64,000 nucleotides of DNA, taken from the NCBI GenBank assembly GCA_024195265.1, contig JAJLRJ010000005.1, forward strand, positions 32,701,536 to 32,765,535, in the 5' to 3' direction. The translations under genes were made by a program, and so were the position numbers. Positions within the stretch are counted from its first letter, which is position 1; the number at the start of each line of letters is the position of its first letter. The notes under the pieces are model-generated. The model ran no database searches. It worked only from the letters and a program-made list of their open reading frames with translations, and was not told the origin of the DNA. This DNA comes from Dendrophyllia cribrosa. Taxonomy: Eukaryota > Cnidaria > Anthozoa > Scleractinia > Dendrophylliidae. This document shows, piece after piece, positions 36,879 through 46,264 of this stretch.

Positions 36879-37041
36879 ATATACTGCAGTTGTTAAGTTT
36901 AAATAGTTAATGCGCCAGAAACTAAAAAGTTCCATACGTTTCGAGGCTACTGCCCCTTCTTCAGTGGAAAAGAAAATTCTGTGTGGCAGTCATTTTAGTT
37001 TCTGGCGCATTAAATATTTAAACTTAACAATTGCAGTATAT
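36879..37041. mobile_element. nested foldback with hammerhead-like centre
   Basis: Arms of about 49 bp (ATATACTGCAGTTGTTAAGT and its near-perfect inverse, including TAATGCGCCAGAAACTAAA) flank a centre that reads on the minus strand CTGAAGAAGGGGCAGTAGCC then TCGAAACGT. That order matches the hammerhead-like tails of the Penelope copies. Confidence 0.75.
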
Positions 37042-37703
37042 TATACTCATCATTGCTATTTACTACCCCTTTCAATAAAATGGAGACTCATGAAATTTAA
37101 ATCTCAACTAACGGTTGCGTTTTTTCCTGCCGTCAATCAAACAAAGTCCACAAAATCCACCAATCACTGTGTACGAATGCGACCTTTTGACCCTGTTGAA
37201 CTAAGCTACTTTGTTTCTTAAGCTTCTGCTACAGTGATTGACGGCAGTGTAAAACTCAACCATTATTGAAAGGCGCAGTAAATGCATGATGTTTCATAAA
37301 CAAGAGAATAATCCCTTGTCAGAAGCCAGTCACTTACATGGAAAAACACTGAACATTGTTTAATAACAGCTTAATCTCCAAGATTCTGTAATACAAACAA
37401 GAACTCTCTATTTATTCATACAAACAAGGACTGTATTTTTGTATAGTTTCACAAATGATTCCTTTGTTTGTGGCAGGAATAAAGTTTATCTGGTAAAAAT
37501 TAAGGTTGGATCACTATGTTCCCACTTGCTGCACCAGCTTACATTCTTAATAGAAAAGCATCAATCCTTTACCAATTAATGTTCATGCGATGACTAATAA
37601 CTAAAACAACAACACTTGTGTTCCACAATCCCTAGTGGTTTACCTGTGATCAGATAATAATTAATCATAATGTATTTTTATCATCATAAATCAGCAATTA
37701 ACT

Positions 37704-37811
37704 ATTTGTTATGAAAAAAGTGCCCAATATTGTCTCGATGTACAGGATTTTTAGGGAAAATCCCTTAACAGTTTGTAGTCGGTTTGACTGAGCACTTTTT
37801 TCATAACAAAT
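37704..37811. mobile_element. nested foldback flanked by direct repeats
   Basis: ATTTGTTATGAAAAAAGTGC and its inverse GCACTTTTTTCATAACAAAT bound 108 bp. A direct repeat ATCATAAATCAGCA lies on both sides (near 37682 and 37819) and could mark a duplication at insertion. Confidence 0.75.
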
Positions 37812-37968
37812 ATTTTTTATCATAAATCAGCACCTATTATTAAATGAAAACAGATTAGGAGATGCATAAGATAAGTCAAGTCAAGTCAAGGTGAATAGTT
37901 AACTATTATAGAGCGAAAGCACTATTCACTTTTGTGGTATATACTAATATATTATAAACTGTTTAAAG

Positions 37969-39564
37969 TTAAATGTATTCCACATTATCCTCATGTAATG
38001 GATCAATAGCAGAAAACTCATCAGCAGACGAGTCACTGTCTGTTTCTGAACTGTCTGTGCCTATTTCAGATTGGTTATCAAATATATCCCATTTTTCTTC
38101 AAAGTTTTGATGAAGGGATGTACATTCTTTTGCAGCCATACCCTCACTAACATCTGAAGTAACATATATTTCTTCAGAGTTTGGTTTGCACTGAGTGCTT
38201 GCTTGGAGGGAAACACTTTCCTCTGAAACCATATCCTCATTAATAACTGAGCTGTCATCTTCCCCCATGGTGTTTGGCTTGCATTGAGTGCTTGCTTGGA
38301 GGGAAACACTTTCCTTTGAAACCATATCCTCATTAATGACTGAACTATCATCTTCCCCCATGGTGTTTGGCTTGCACTGAGTGCTTGCTTGGAGGGAAAC
38401 ACTTTCCTCTGAAACCATATCCTCATTGATAACTGAACTACCATCTTCCCCCATGGTGTTTGCCTTGCATTGACTGTTTACTTGGGCCTCATCAACTGTG
38501 TCTGTTTTGGCAAAATAGGACACCAGTTTCTGTCCTTTTTGCCCAATGCTTTTGGTTGAACTGCTGTTCAATGATGATTCTGTCTGCTTTAATTTCTTTC
38601 TTTTCTCTTTCCGTGCATTTTTCTTTCGTTTTCTTTCAGCAATGACTTTCACTGTCTCTTCCATATGGTACTTGCTTACAACAATTGCTTTGAGTGTGGA
38701 TATTCTAGCAAGGTCTGTTGCCACTCTGTTTTGAAGTTCAGTGATCTGTGGTAAAACTTCAGAATACCATTGGTGTGCACCTTTAAACGATTCTTTCATT
38801 TTCATACCACTGTCTGTGGTTTCAGACAAGCCATCCTCTGCCATTTTTAACACTCTGTTCACACTCTCTTCTAATTCTTTGACACCATCATAGTAAAAAA
38901 GTATATCCTTTGCAGCTGATCCAGAAAAGGTTTTTGTGTCTGCTGATAGAGTGGCAGCCATAGGATAATTCTTTTTTAACTGATTCCACATCCAAGGTAC
39001 TGACTTTTGTTTGATGTATACAGATTCCTTTGCCAAATTTACATCACAGGGATGGATAGACAACAGCACTGAAATTCTTCGTTCCCTCTCTTTCCTGGCC
39101 CAGTCTTCGAGCAAACGGATGTTATTAAAGTCACGGTCCCTTTCATAGCACATGGCAAGAATAAACGAATTGTTTAAAGTCTGTTTCAGCGAGTTTGGGT
39201 TCGAGTACCACAGTTTCGAGTAGCGTTTTTCCAACGGTTTTCGCGATATTTGAAGAATATTTCCTCCTGTTGAGTTGAAAAAGTTCAAAGGCACATGAAC
39301 GTTTACCCTGCCCTCCACTTCTTTTGTCTTTGGGGGAATGCTTTGGTCGCTGGGCTTTGACATGCTGGTTTCCAGTTGCCAGAGTTTGAAGAGCCTTCGC
39401 AATCGCTGTATTTGAGTTTTAGACATCCCAAAACCAGTAAGAGTATCATCTGAAACATCCGTGATGTCACGCACTCTTTCCACCCCTTCGCTTACGAATT
39501 TATCTTTAAACATTTGCAAATTTGCATCACAAAGAAATTTGTCGAAAGCAAGCGTGTCCGCCAT
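37969..39564 (-). CDS. SAM-domain protein of the 8.8-kb element
   Basis: An intronless 531-residue protein starting at a strong-context ATG (AAAATGGCG). Residues about 4-66 form a SAM-like helical domain (FDKFLCDANLQMFKDKF, ITDVSDDTLTGFGM, QIQRLRRLF), which usually serves in self- or hetero-association. Residues about 100-300 are helical with no match known to me. A strongly basic block near 305-325 (RKRKKNARKEKRKKLK) could be a nuclear signal. GQKLVSYFAK near 341 resembles a degenerate PCNA-binding box, which is weak. Residues about 365-465 are three full and one partial copies of a 31-residue repeat (SSVINEDMVSEESVSLQ). The C-terminus is acidic and Ser-rich. It is divergently paired with the 1,458-residue gene. 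It could be an accessory protein of the transposon. Confidence 0.85.
   Translation of the reverse strand: MADTLAFDKFLCDANLQMFKDKFVSEGVERVRDITDVSDDTLTGFGMSKTQIQRLRRLFKLWQLETSMSKPSDQSIPPKTKEVEGRVNVHVPLNFFNSTGGNILQISRKPLEKRYSKLWYSNPNSLKQTLNNSFILAMCYERDRDFNNIRLLEDWARKERERRISVLLSIHPCDVNLAKESVYIKQKSVPWMWNQLKKNYPMAATLSADTKTFSGSAAKDILFYYDGVKELEESVNRVLKMAEDGLSETTDSGMKMKESFKGAHQWYSEVLPQITELQNRVATDLARISTLKAIVVSKYHMEETVKVIAERKRKKNARKEKRKKLKQTESSLNSSSTKSIGQKGQKLVSYFAKTDTVDEAQVNSQCKANTMGEDGSSVINEDMVSEESVSLQASTQCKPNTMGEDDSSVINEDMVSKESVSLQASTQCKPNTMGEDDSSVINEDMVSEESVSLQASTQCKPNSEEIYVTSDVSEGMAAKECTSLHQNFEEKWDIFDNQSEIGTDSSETDSDSSADEFSAIDPLHEDNVEYI
38188..38475 (-). repeat. 93-bp coding tandem repeat in the SAM-domain gene
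   Basis: Three units at exact 93-bp spacing (GTGCTTGCTTGG at 38195, 38288 and 38381) plus a diverged fourth. The units differ by only a few bases, and the period keeps frame (31 codons). The sequence is acidic and Ser/Gln-rich. Confidence 0.92.
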
Positions 39565-39782
39565 TTTGAAAATGCATGTTCAGTGAACAGCGGTTTTTCT
39601 TTCAAATAGTCACCAGTCCTTTTGTTAGTTTGAGATTATCAAAGTGGTTATTCCTGATTTCCGTAGTCGAGTAGGTCAGTCGAGTATCAGTTTTATTAAA
39701 GCTCGACCTCGTGTCACTCGTGCATCGAACGTTTTCGCTCTTCTCGCTACAGTTTCTCCTCGTATTTGCCCAATATTTCAAC
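39565..39782. promoter_or_regulatory. bidirectional promoter of the two transposon genes
   Basis: A 218-bp spacer separates the two start codons, which point away from each other. I see no TATA box. A CCAAT-like GCCCAAT lies 15 bases before the plus-strand start. Both starts share the context TTTCAA(A/C)ATGGCG, which could reflect translation context only. Confidence 0.6.
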
Positions 39783-42700
39783 ATGGCGAGCACAAACGAG
39801 TGGAATGAACGCAGGAGAGATCTGAGGAATCTTCGAGTAATTGACGACAGCGAAAAATTTCACAAAAAGAATGGAGTTCATATCGAGCGATCATTGAATG
39901 TTCAGTCTGTCATTAGCTGCCAAGCGTTTATTGAGATGAAAATTCTGGAAGATCAAGAAAAAAACAGAAAATCAGCCTCTGCCTTCACAGCCCTGTCATC
40001 ATTGCTGGACGAACTGCTGATTAGAAAGGTTATGGCATTTGACGAGTGCTTCAAATACTACACATCTCACATCAGAGATATAACACAACTTTCCGAGTCA
40101 GTAATGCGCAACGCCAAGCAGACGTTCAAAGAGAAGCTGCTTGGACATGCTGGCCTCCCTGTTATTTACTTAACAACAGGTGTGAGAGCATTTGTTATGC
40201 TGATGGAGAACGGTGTAAACCAGGAAATTTGCAACAGCTTTGAAGAGGTGTTGGAATCTATTGTTGAGGAACTACAGCCTACAATTCTTAATGAAAAACT
40301 GAAGTCGTTTACCCCAGTCTTTGAACACCTGATGTCCTTAACTTCAACAAATAAGGACAGGTACTTACTCCTGTATATTCTCAGCAACATTTTCAGCAAA
40401 ACGGGACTAAAGGAGTATCTAGGCCTGAATCCGGATTTCGTGTCAAGTGTTCAAGGACAGGTTGAAGACATGCTGTGGTCTGTCCCAGATAAGATGACTG
40501 AATTCGAAAATGAAGCAGCTACTCATGTAGAAGAAACAGTTTTGAAACTGAGAAATGCCCTTGAGAAAAAGTCAGAATCCCTTGCCAAGAAAAGGAAACG
40601 CCTTGATGAAAACATTATCAGTGATTATGAAAGTGATATTGCAAACAAGAGGCAGAAACTTGAGACATTACAGGAGGATTCTACCAGCCTAAGGAAGCAG
40701 TATGTTTATAGAAAGTTTAGAGCGTGGAAATCTGATTTGTGGAATCAAAAGGGAAAGAAAAGGGGGTCTTACCTAATTGACAGAGGCGCGGAAAATGCCA
40801 TCTACAATGTACTTGCAGAGCATTCAAAAGCCCACAGGCGCCGGCATGGTGAAGAAGGAACAGCGTACTTGGATGAACCTTCTCAGCGAATCCAAAGCAG
40901 GGAGATGCTCCGAATTGCCAACAAGTTTTTAAAGAAAAACAACACGAGGTTGATAAAGTCAAAAGAAACTGTTAGAGCATTTGGAAAACCTCGAAACAAG
41001 CGCTCAGTACAAGCTAAACAACACAGGGGCAAAAGTCTGTGGTCCTTCACCAGAAGTCAGAAGAAGGAATGCAATCGACATGTAAATGTTCATTACAACA
41101 GAGCTTTCATAAAGAACTACACAAGGCTCGCTTTTGCAAAGAATTCAAAACATAGAGGTCGTGTGTTGCGTTTAGCAGTCGATGACAAATGCTACCTCCG
41201 GTGTGGAACCTCTGAAGGATTCTCTCGACCTTTGCACAGGCCGTTGCAGTTGGCTAAGGAAGAGTTAAAGTTTGAGCTTCCCTCCTCTGACTATCCAAAG
41301 AAGACAGGATATGTGAGCCCTGGTGTCGTTTTGATGGTGAATGAACAAAGTGAGACAGAATACAATGGGCGAGACAAGTATGTCCCCGAAGATGTGACAG
41401 TTTCCGTGAACTGTAAACCCAAAGTTTACTATCCATCACATGCTACAAATTGGGCCAATGACCTGTACTCCTCAAGGCTTCTATTTAGAGAAGAACACGA
41501 ACTTCCAAGCAACTTCTCTGAAGAGCATGGAAAAGTGTTTCTGGAACCAACAGAAGCTGCCAGCCATCTCATCTTTATACGGGACTCCTTGTTACAGTTT
41601 GAACTTATGACAATCGAGGCTGATTTTCTACGCATTTCAGATGGAAGTGATCATAGAGCAAGAGAGGAACTGAGGCTGGATGTGCTGAAAGGAAGGATAG
41701 AATCAGTAACAAATGTCCTCACAAACCTTGATACAAGGGAAGATAACATTTGCTCTACAGTTGTCAGCCAGCTTCATGAGGTAAAGAGTCAAGTAGAAGA
41801 TCTGCAAAAAATAGTTCAAGTTTCATGTCCAGGTGAGGAGTCAAAGCAACAGTTACTGTCAGAATATGGCTCTCTGAAGTCTGAAGCTAGACGAGTGAGA
41901 CTTCAGTTAGAATCTCTGAATCTTCCAAAGCACCGTGCAATTGAAATTCAAACTTCCGATGCTGGTCCCGGGGTGAACTCCAAAGAGAAAGTGACACAAA
42001 TTCGCCTTGCAGAAGCATTCCAGATTCATAGTTTGGATTTACAGGCTAGACTACACTATGCTCCCGGGGACTCAAGAGTTCACATTGCAGAAAAGGTGAT
42101 GAGATCACTGAATGAACATGCTGGGTCAGGACATACTATTCCAATTCCGTCAGTTCCACTCACCAGTATAGTTTCACCTGGCGAAATTCTGATCATGAAA
42201 GACGACGAACTGAACGATGTGATGACCAGAAAGGAACAAGACGAAGCATATCAATGTGCCAAATCCGTTGCCTCGTTGTATGACGGAAAGCCTTGCATGG
42301 GAACCTCTATACATGCAAGAGTTCCAAACGACTGTTCATGGGATGGCTTTTTCTTTGACCATGAATTCCTTGTAAAGTGTAGCATGTCTTCGTCAGCTAA
42401 GGCATTAAATGCATGCGCAGGAAGTGCATATTTCAAATACCAGCAAACATTTTTCTCCGAGCATTATCGAGTTTATGATGGCGGAGTGGAAGCAATTCGA
42501 GATGCTTGTGAGAAAAAGTGTCACTTCCATGCCTCTGTGGAAAACACAGATCGACTCAACGCTGATGGGTGGAGTGATCTTCCAGTGCAAAGAGTGAATG
42601 CCCCAGTTCCTGATTACAATGAAGAATCATCTGATTTTCACTACTGTTCATCCGAGCAGGTAGAGTCTGGAAACTTCATGGAAAAGTTTTCTCTTAGTAA

Positions 42701-44159
42701 AGCCAAAGTAATGAGTAAAACGCGAGAAGTGGATGACTACTGTCCCCGTACACAGCTTCATAAACTAATCAAAGATTGTGGGAAACCTCAACTTTCATAT
42801 AACACCACTACCCATGATGACGGAAGTCAAACTCTTACACCTGTCGACAGCAACGAAACAATGACGAAAGTAACTGATGGTGTAGATGCGCTTGTTATTG
42901 AATTTGTGGGGGAAGACTTGAGGGATGAAGTCTTGAAAGAAGCCAAGAAACAAGTTGAACTTGAAATTAAGGCAACAATGAAAAAAACCCAGAAAAAATC
43001 TGCCAAAGAATCTGCAGCAGCAAAACATGTTGATGACATTGACTGGGAACACCTGGCAAAATATGGCGGTTTAACAGATCTTTCTATTGCAGAGCTAAAC
43101 TTGTATCTTACAGAATGTTGTGGTATGTCAGTTGAAGATGCAAAGAAAAAAGGATTCAACAAAAGGAAGAAAGTAAAACTAATCAAAGAGAACATTATGT
43201 GCGGTCACATACCAAATACAGGTGTCTCTCTGAAAATGACAGTCCAACGCACAAAGAGCCACACCAACAACAGTTTGCCGCCTGTTCCACCTTGGGCAGG
43301 TAGCACAGTGTACAACGGAAACGTTGTAAGACTGCAAAACACATGCCCAATAGACAATTGGCTTACAATGTTTCACTTCATTTGCACCCTTTATCCCGCG
43401 ATAGTGCAGGCTGAGAAGGATTTGTTTTACCAGCGTATTATGGGTGTACACAGATATTTTCAGGCTGGGGAATTTGTGCTTGGTAAAATGCATTGGTTGG
43501 AGATGTTCCCGCATAAAGTTGACCTTACACAGCCTGTCATTGACATATTTGGGAGTGAATACGACTTTTTCATTTCAGCAATGGCTAATGTACTTGCCAC
43601 AACCTACAACACCGTTTGCAGTGAGAGCACTTGCCCAAAGCCTTCAATTTCATCAAAGTCTTCTGAAATAATCCTTAGTGATGCCAAAGCGAACACACCT
43701 GAAAATAGCTTTAAGATGTCTGTCTGCAATTGGCTCCACAAGACAACCCCTTCTCCTTGCCTTCGGAAAAAGAAGCGCAGTAGCTCACTGTGCCAGGGCT
43801 CAAGAACAGAGTCCAACCGGTTCTTCATTCAAGGAATGCCGCTTGTTTTACCATGTAACGTTGACATTCTGTCAAGGAATGGGCGAGTGTTGGAGGTCGG
43901 TCATCTTCCTGACGACATGATTTTGAAAGCTAATGGGACATTGACTACGTACAAGTTGTTTGGAGTAACGTATGGCAATGGCAATCATTTCAAATCAGCA
44001 ATGTGCCTACCATCACCATTGGTACCACAGGCCGGGTGGTATGAGTACGATGGGCTATGGGAGCATCGTCAACGAGGGTCTGGCCTCAAGTATTGTGGGA
44101 AAAAGCCTGCAACTCCCTTGGCATATTGCCTGTCATATGCCCTCTATGTGCGTCAGTAG
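39783..44159 (+). CDS. 1,458-residue multidomain protein with C-terminal USP-like protease domain
   Basis: One intronless frame; the start is the ATG at 39783 (AACATGGCG), since the frame upstream offers only GTG. Residues 1-250 are helical without a known match. A Lys/Glu-rich coiled coil is at about 260-315 and another at about 640-740. RVLRLAVDDKCYLR near 459-472 is a hydrophobic strand followed by Asp-Asp, as at the first acidic residue of an RNase H-type fold; I cannot identify the remaining residues, so this is weak. Residues about 1084-1139 (SIAELNLYLTECCGM..KKVKLIKENI) look like a SAP DNA-binding motif. The last 300 residues resemble ubiquitin-specific proteases: a Cys box LQNTCPIDNWLTMF (Cys1188) and a His box YGNGNHFKSAM (His1402) followed by WYEYDGLW. 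Its role is unknown. By position it should hold the transposase function or assist it. Confidence 0.85.
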   Translation: MASTNEWNERRRDLRNLRVIDDSEKFHKKNGVHIERSLNVQSVISCQAFIEMKILEDQEKNRKSASAFTALSSLLDELLIRKVMAFDECFKYYTSHIRDITQLSESVMRNAKQTFKEKLLGHAGLPVIYLTTGVRAFVMLMENGVNQEICNSFEEVLESIVEELQPTILNEKLKSFTPVFEHLMSLTSTNKDRYLLLYILSNIFSKTGLKEYLGLNPDFVSSVQGQVEDMLWSVPDKMTEFENEAATHVEETVLKLRNALEKKSESLAKKRKRLDENIISDYESDIANKRQKLETLQEDSTSLRKQYVYRKFRAWKSDLWNQKGKKRGSYLIDRGAENAIYNVLAEHSKAHRRRHGEEGTAYLDEPSQRIQSREMLRIANKFLKKNNTRLIKSKETVRAFGKPRNKRSVQAKQHRGKSLWSFTRSQKKECNRHVNVHYNRAFIKNYTRLAFAKNSKHRGRVLRLAVDDKCYLRCGTSEGFSRPLHRPLQLAKEELKFELPSSDYPKKTGYVSPGVVLMVNEQSETEYNGRDKYVPEDVTVSVNCKPKVYYPSHATNWANDLYSSRLLFREEHELPSNFSEEHGKVFLEPTEAASHLIFIRDSLLQFELMTIEADFLRISDGSDHRAREELRLDVLKGRIESVTNVLTNLDTREDNICSTVVSQLHEVKSQVEDLQKIVQVSCPGEESKQQLLSEYGSLKSEARRVRLQLESLNLPKHRAIEIQTSDAGPGVNSKEKVTQIRLAEAFQIHSLDLQARLHYAPGDSRVHIAEKVMRSLNEHAGSGHTIPIPSVPLTSIVSPGEILIMKDDELNDVMTRKEQDEAYQCAKSVASLYDGKPCMGTSIHARVPNDCSWDGFFFDHEFLVKCSMSSSAKALNACAGSAYFKYQQTFFSEHYRVYDGGVEAIRDACEKKCHFHASVENTDRLNADGWSDLPVQRVNAPVPDYNEESSDFHYCSSEQVESGNFMEKFSLSKAKVMSKTREVDDYCPRTQLHKLIKDCGKPQLSYNTTTHDDGSQTLTPVDSNETMTKVTDGVDALVIEFVGEDLRDEVLKEAKKQVELEIKATMKKTQKKSAKESAAAKHVDDIDWEHLAKYGGLTDLSIAELNLYLTECCGMSVEDAKKKGFNKRKKVKLIKENIMCGHIPNTGVSLKMTVQRTKSHTNNSLPPVPPWAGSTVYNGNVVRLQNTCPIDNWLTMFHFICTLYPAIVQAEKDLFYQRIMGVHRYFQAGEFVLGKMHWLEMFPHKVDLTQPVIDIFGSEYDFFISAMANVLATTYNTVCSESTCPKPSISSKSSEIILSDAKANTPENSFKMSVCNWLHKTTPSPCLRKKKRSSSLCQGSRTESNRFFIQGMPLVLPCNVDILSRNGRVLEVGHLPDDMILKANGTLTTYKLFGVTYGNGNHFKSAMCLPSPLVPQAGWYEYDGLWEHRQRGSGLKYCGKKPATPLAYCLSYALYVRQ

Positions 44160-44341
44160 CTTTGTAGCAGTACTGTGAAGGTATTAAAAGCCCATGCCCA
44201 AGAAAAATGAACTAACCAGGTGGCTAATCGGTGTCCGCGCTTTGCTATGGTTTCTGTAGCATGAAATGACTATAGATGCATGCTAGTCTATCACAGGGTT
44301 ACCCCCAGTATTTCTGTGAAGTTTACCTAACGGTAACTGGT

Positions 44342-44625
44342 ACCCATTTATACACCTGAGTGAAGAGAGACAATGTGGAGTAAAGTTTCCTGTCTATAAA
44401 GGACAAAACCCATTTATACACCTGGGTGGAGAGAGACAATATGGAATAAAGTATCTTGTCTAAGGACACAACCCATTTATACACCTTGGTGGAGAAAGAC
44501 AATGTGGAGTGAAGTTTCTTGTCTAAGGACACAACCCATGTATACACCTGGGTGGAGAGAGACAATATGGAGTAAAGTTTCTTGTCTATTAAGGACACAA
44601 CCCATTTATACAATGTGGAGTGAAG
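44342..44625. repeat. minisatellite, about 61-67 bp period, five units
   Basis: Units start CCCATTTATACACCTGGGTG and continue GAGAGACAATGTGGAGTAAA, then TTTCTTGTCTAAGGACACAA. Copies begin near 44343, 44409, 44470, 44537 and 44602, the last being shortened. Confidence 0.9.
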
Positions 44626-45129
44626 TTGCTCAATTTATCAAAGGAACCAACACGACGCTAGAGACCAGGATTGAACAAACGACTTTTCGCTCACTACCAC
44701 TATTCCCGAGCCTCAAAATATATACATCTCCACAGTAGTACTGCGTACTTCTATCTAAAATAGAATGGTAAGTGATGTATAAAGAAACCACAACAAATAT
44801 AAGTGACTACTGCATAAATTTATTTACAGAAACTATTTAGAAAAATAGGCAATTTAAATGCATTTATACCATGCCATAGAAAATACAACCAATCAGAATA
44901 CAGGAAAGCCGTTGTTCGACCGTATTACACCCAACCTTCCCATCGTGCGCTGCACGTATGTCGCATTGATGGTGCTTCCTACTGTATTTTCTACGGCATG
45001 GTATAAAATAGTTATGCAACACTTTCTCGTGATATGCCACTCGAAAGCGTTACAAGACCAGTATATAGCACTGTTAGTGACTTGGAAAAAGTACCTTAAT
45101 ATTTTTTTTGGAACCTTACAAGATCACAA

Positions 45130-45213
45130 TGAAAAAAATTGTTTGCAGGAAGGTTTGTTTTTAAAAAAAATAATTGCAGAGGCGCATGGATAAAAAAAAA
45201 ATGTTTGCAGAGG
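45130..45213 (+). repeat. right subterminal repeats
   Basis: Three copies of an A-tract followed by (T)TTGCAG: AAAAAAATTGTTTGCAGGA, AAAAAAAATAATTGCAGAGG and AAAAAAAATGTTTGCAGAGG. They point in the same direction as those at the left end, not inverted. Confidence 0.75.
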
Positions 45214-45216
45214 AAA

Positions 45217-45257
45217 ATTTCTCATACCCCCCCTCCAGAAAAATAATGGTCCGTCCC
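45217..45257 (-). repeat. right terminal inverted repeat of the 8.8-kb element
   Basis: Perfect 41-bp inverse of 36475-36515, followed by TTA and TAGACC outside. Confidence 0.95.
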
Positions 45258-45260
45258 TTA

Positions 45261-46264
45261 TAGACCACTACGAGGAAGATCTCGAGTCAATTTTTTAAGA
45301 AAGAATCAACCAAGGATAATCAAATTTTTAGCGAGTTTTTCAAGACACAAAGAAGTAAACTTGAAACCATTAGCCCAATTTTTTCAAGATGCAATCCATT
45401 TCCATCCCGTCCATCTGCAACCCAAGATACTCATTTTTACTCTTAGAGCACTAGTAGAATAATTTGAAACAAAACTGGTTCCTTATTTTTGGATTTTCAC
45501 TGATATAAATACGTCATTGGAGACAGGCAAAGTATTTTACTTTTTTCCTTTCAAAGACAAGTGAATTCTTCTTTTAAGTTTCAGGATTACAGATATTTTG
45601 TACCTTGTTAATAAAGAATTTCTTGTCTCTCAGAATTTAGTTATGTGTACCTGACCCACCGCGATTTTAAATTGTACACTCGTTCTGCAACAATAATATT
45701 CTTCGTTCTGTTAGAACTGTAAAACTGCAGTTGCATGGCAGTGTAAAGATAATTAAAATTAATGTTTACTTTGCCTTAATTTAGCTTTTATGGTAGCGTG
45801 CTCCATACTGTTGCCACTTTAAAACATTTTGCAAAGGATATTTTTACACATTTTTATAAAACATTTGTGGCGGGTTTCCATTTCAACCAGCAGTAATATT
45901 TAGTTCCACGTTAGATTTTGGAGAATAACTCCACACTCACAATTCTTCCTTGTTTGGCCAGTTGGAATGGAAACCATCATATAAAGTTTTCAAAAAGAAA
46001 TAAAAAAGTTGCTAAAAGACATGTCACTGAAGTGGTAACAGTATGACACCCAAAAGAACAAGAACTGGAGAAATAAGGCTTCAACAGCAAAGATGGAAAC
46101 AGACCCTGTTTAATTAGCTGGCTAACAACTCCCTCCCTTTCTGCAAGAGCTCAAGTTGACTGAAGAAATAACATTAAATTATAATGTTAATCTTTCTTGC
46201 TACACATCCAGGGCTTGCCTTATATTTTTAACATTATGTTATGAATATAACCTAAACCTCACGG
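45261..46264. other. intergenic; 3' flank of the SH3-FAM107-like gene
   Basis: AT-rich DNA with no open frame of note and no repeat that I recognise. The 3' untranslated region of the minus-strand gene should lie at its right side. Confidence 0.5.

Larger units (their letters stand above)
36601..37968. other. left non-coding part of the 8.8-kb element
   Basis: Between the left subterminal repeats and the end of the SAM gene there is no gene. It contains two nested foldbacks (36879-37041 and 37704-37811) and a spaced inverted repeat CTGCCGTCAATCA near 37128 and 37235. The 3' untranslated region of the SAM gene must lie at the right side. Confidence 0.6.
44160..45216. other. right non-coding part of the 8.8-kb element
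   Basis: 3' flank of the large gene, with a minisatellite at 44342-44625 and subterminal repeats at 45130-45213. An AATAAA motif inside the minisatellite (near 44450) could serve as a poly(A) signal. Short open frames here follow the repeat and are not genes. Confidence 0.6.
36475..45257. mobile_element. 8,783-bp DNA transposon with two divergent intronless genes
   Basis: Both ends are perfect 41-bp inverted repeats beginning GGGACGGACCATTATTTTTC. TTA follows the right end (45258-45260) and precedes the left end (36472-36474), so the target duplication is TTA. Inside are a SAM-domain gene (-) and a very large gene (+), both uninterrupted, diverging from a 218-bp spacer, with A-tract/TTTGCAG motifs near both ends. 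Perfect ends and two intact frames point to recent mobility. I find no Harbinger, Tc1, hAT, piggyBac or helicase signature in the two proteins. The 3-bp TTA duplication resembles Harbinger but is not diagnostic. Smaller foldback elements and a minisatellite are nested inside. That the genes serve transposition is inferred from their position. Confidence 0.85.

Noticed and set aside
39711..39782. N-terminal extension of the 1,458-residue protein
   Set aside because: The upstream in-frame start is GTG, not ATG; the ATG at 39783 has strong context.
44323..44613. 96-codon minus-strand repeat protein
   Set aside because: It is a translation of the 61-67-bp minisatellite.
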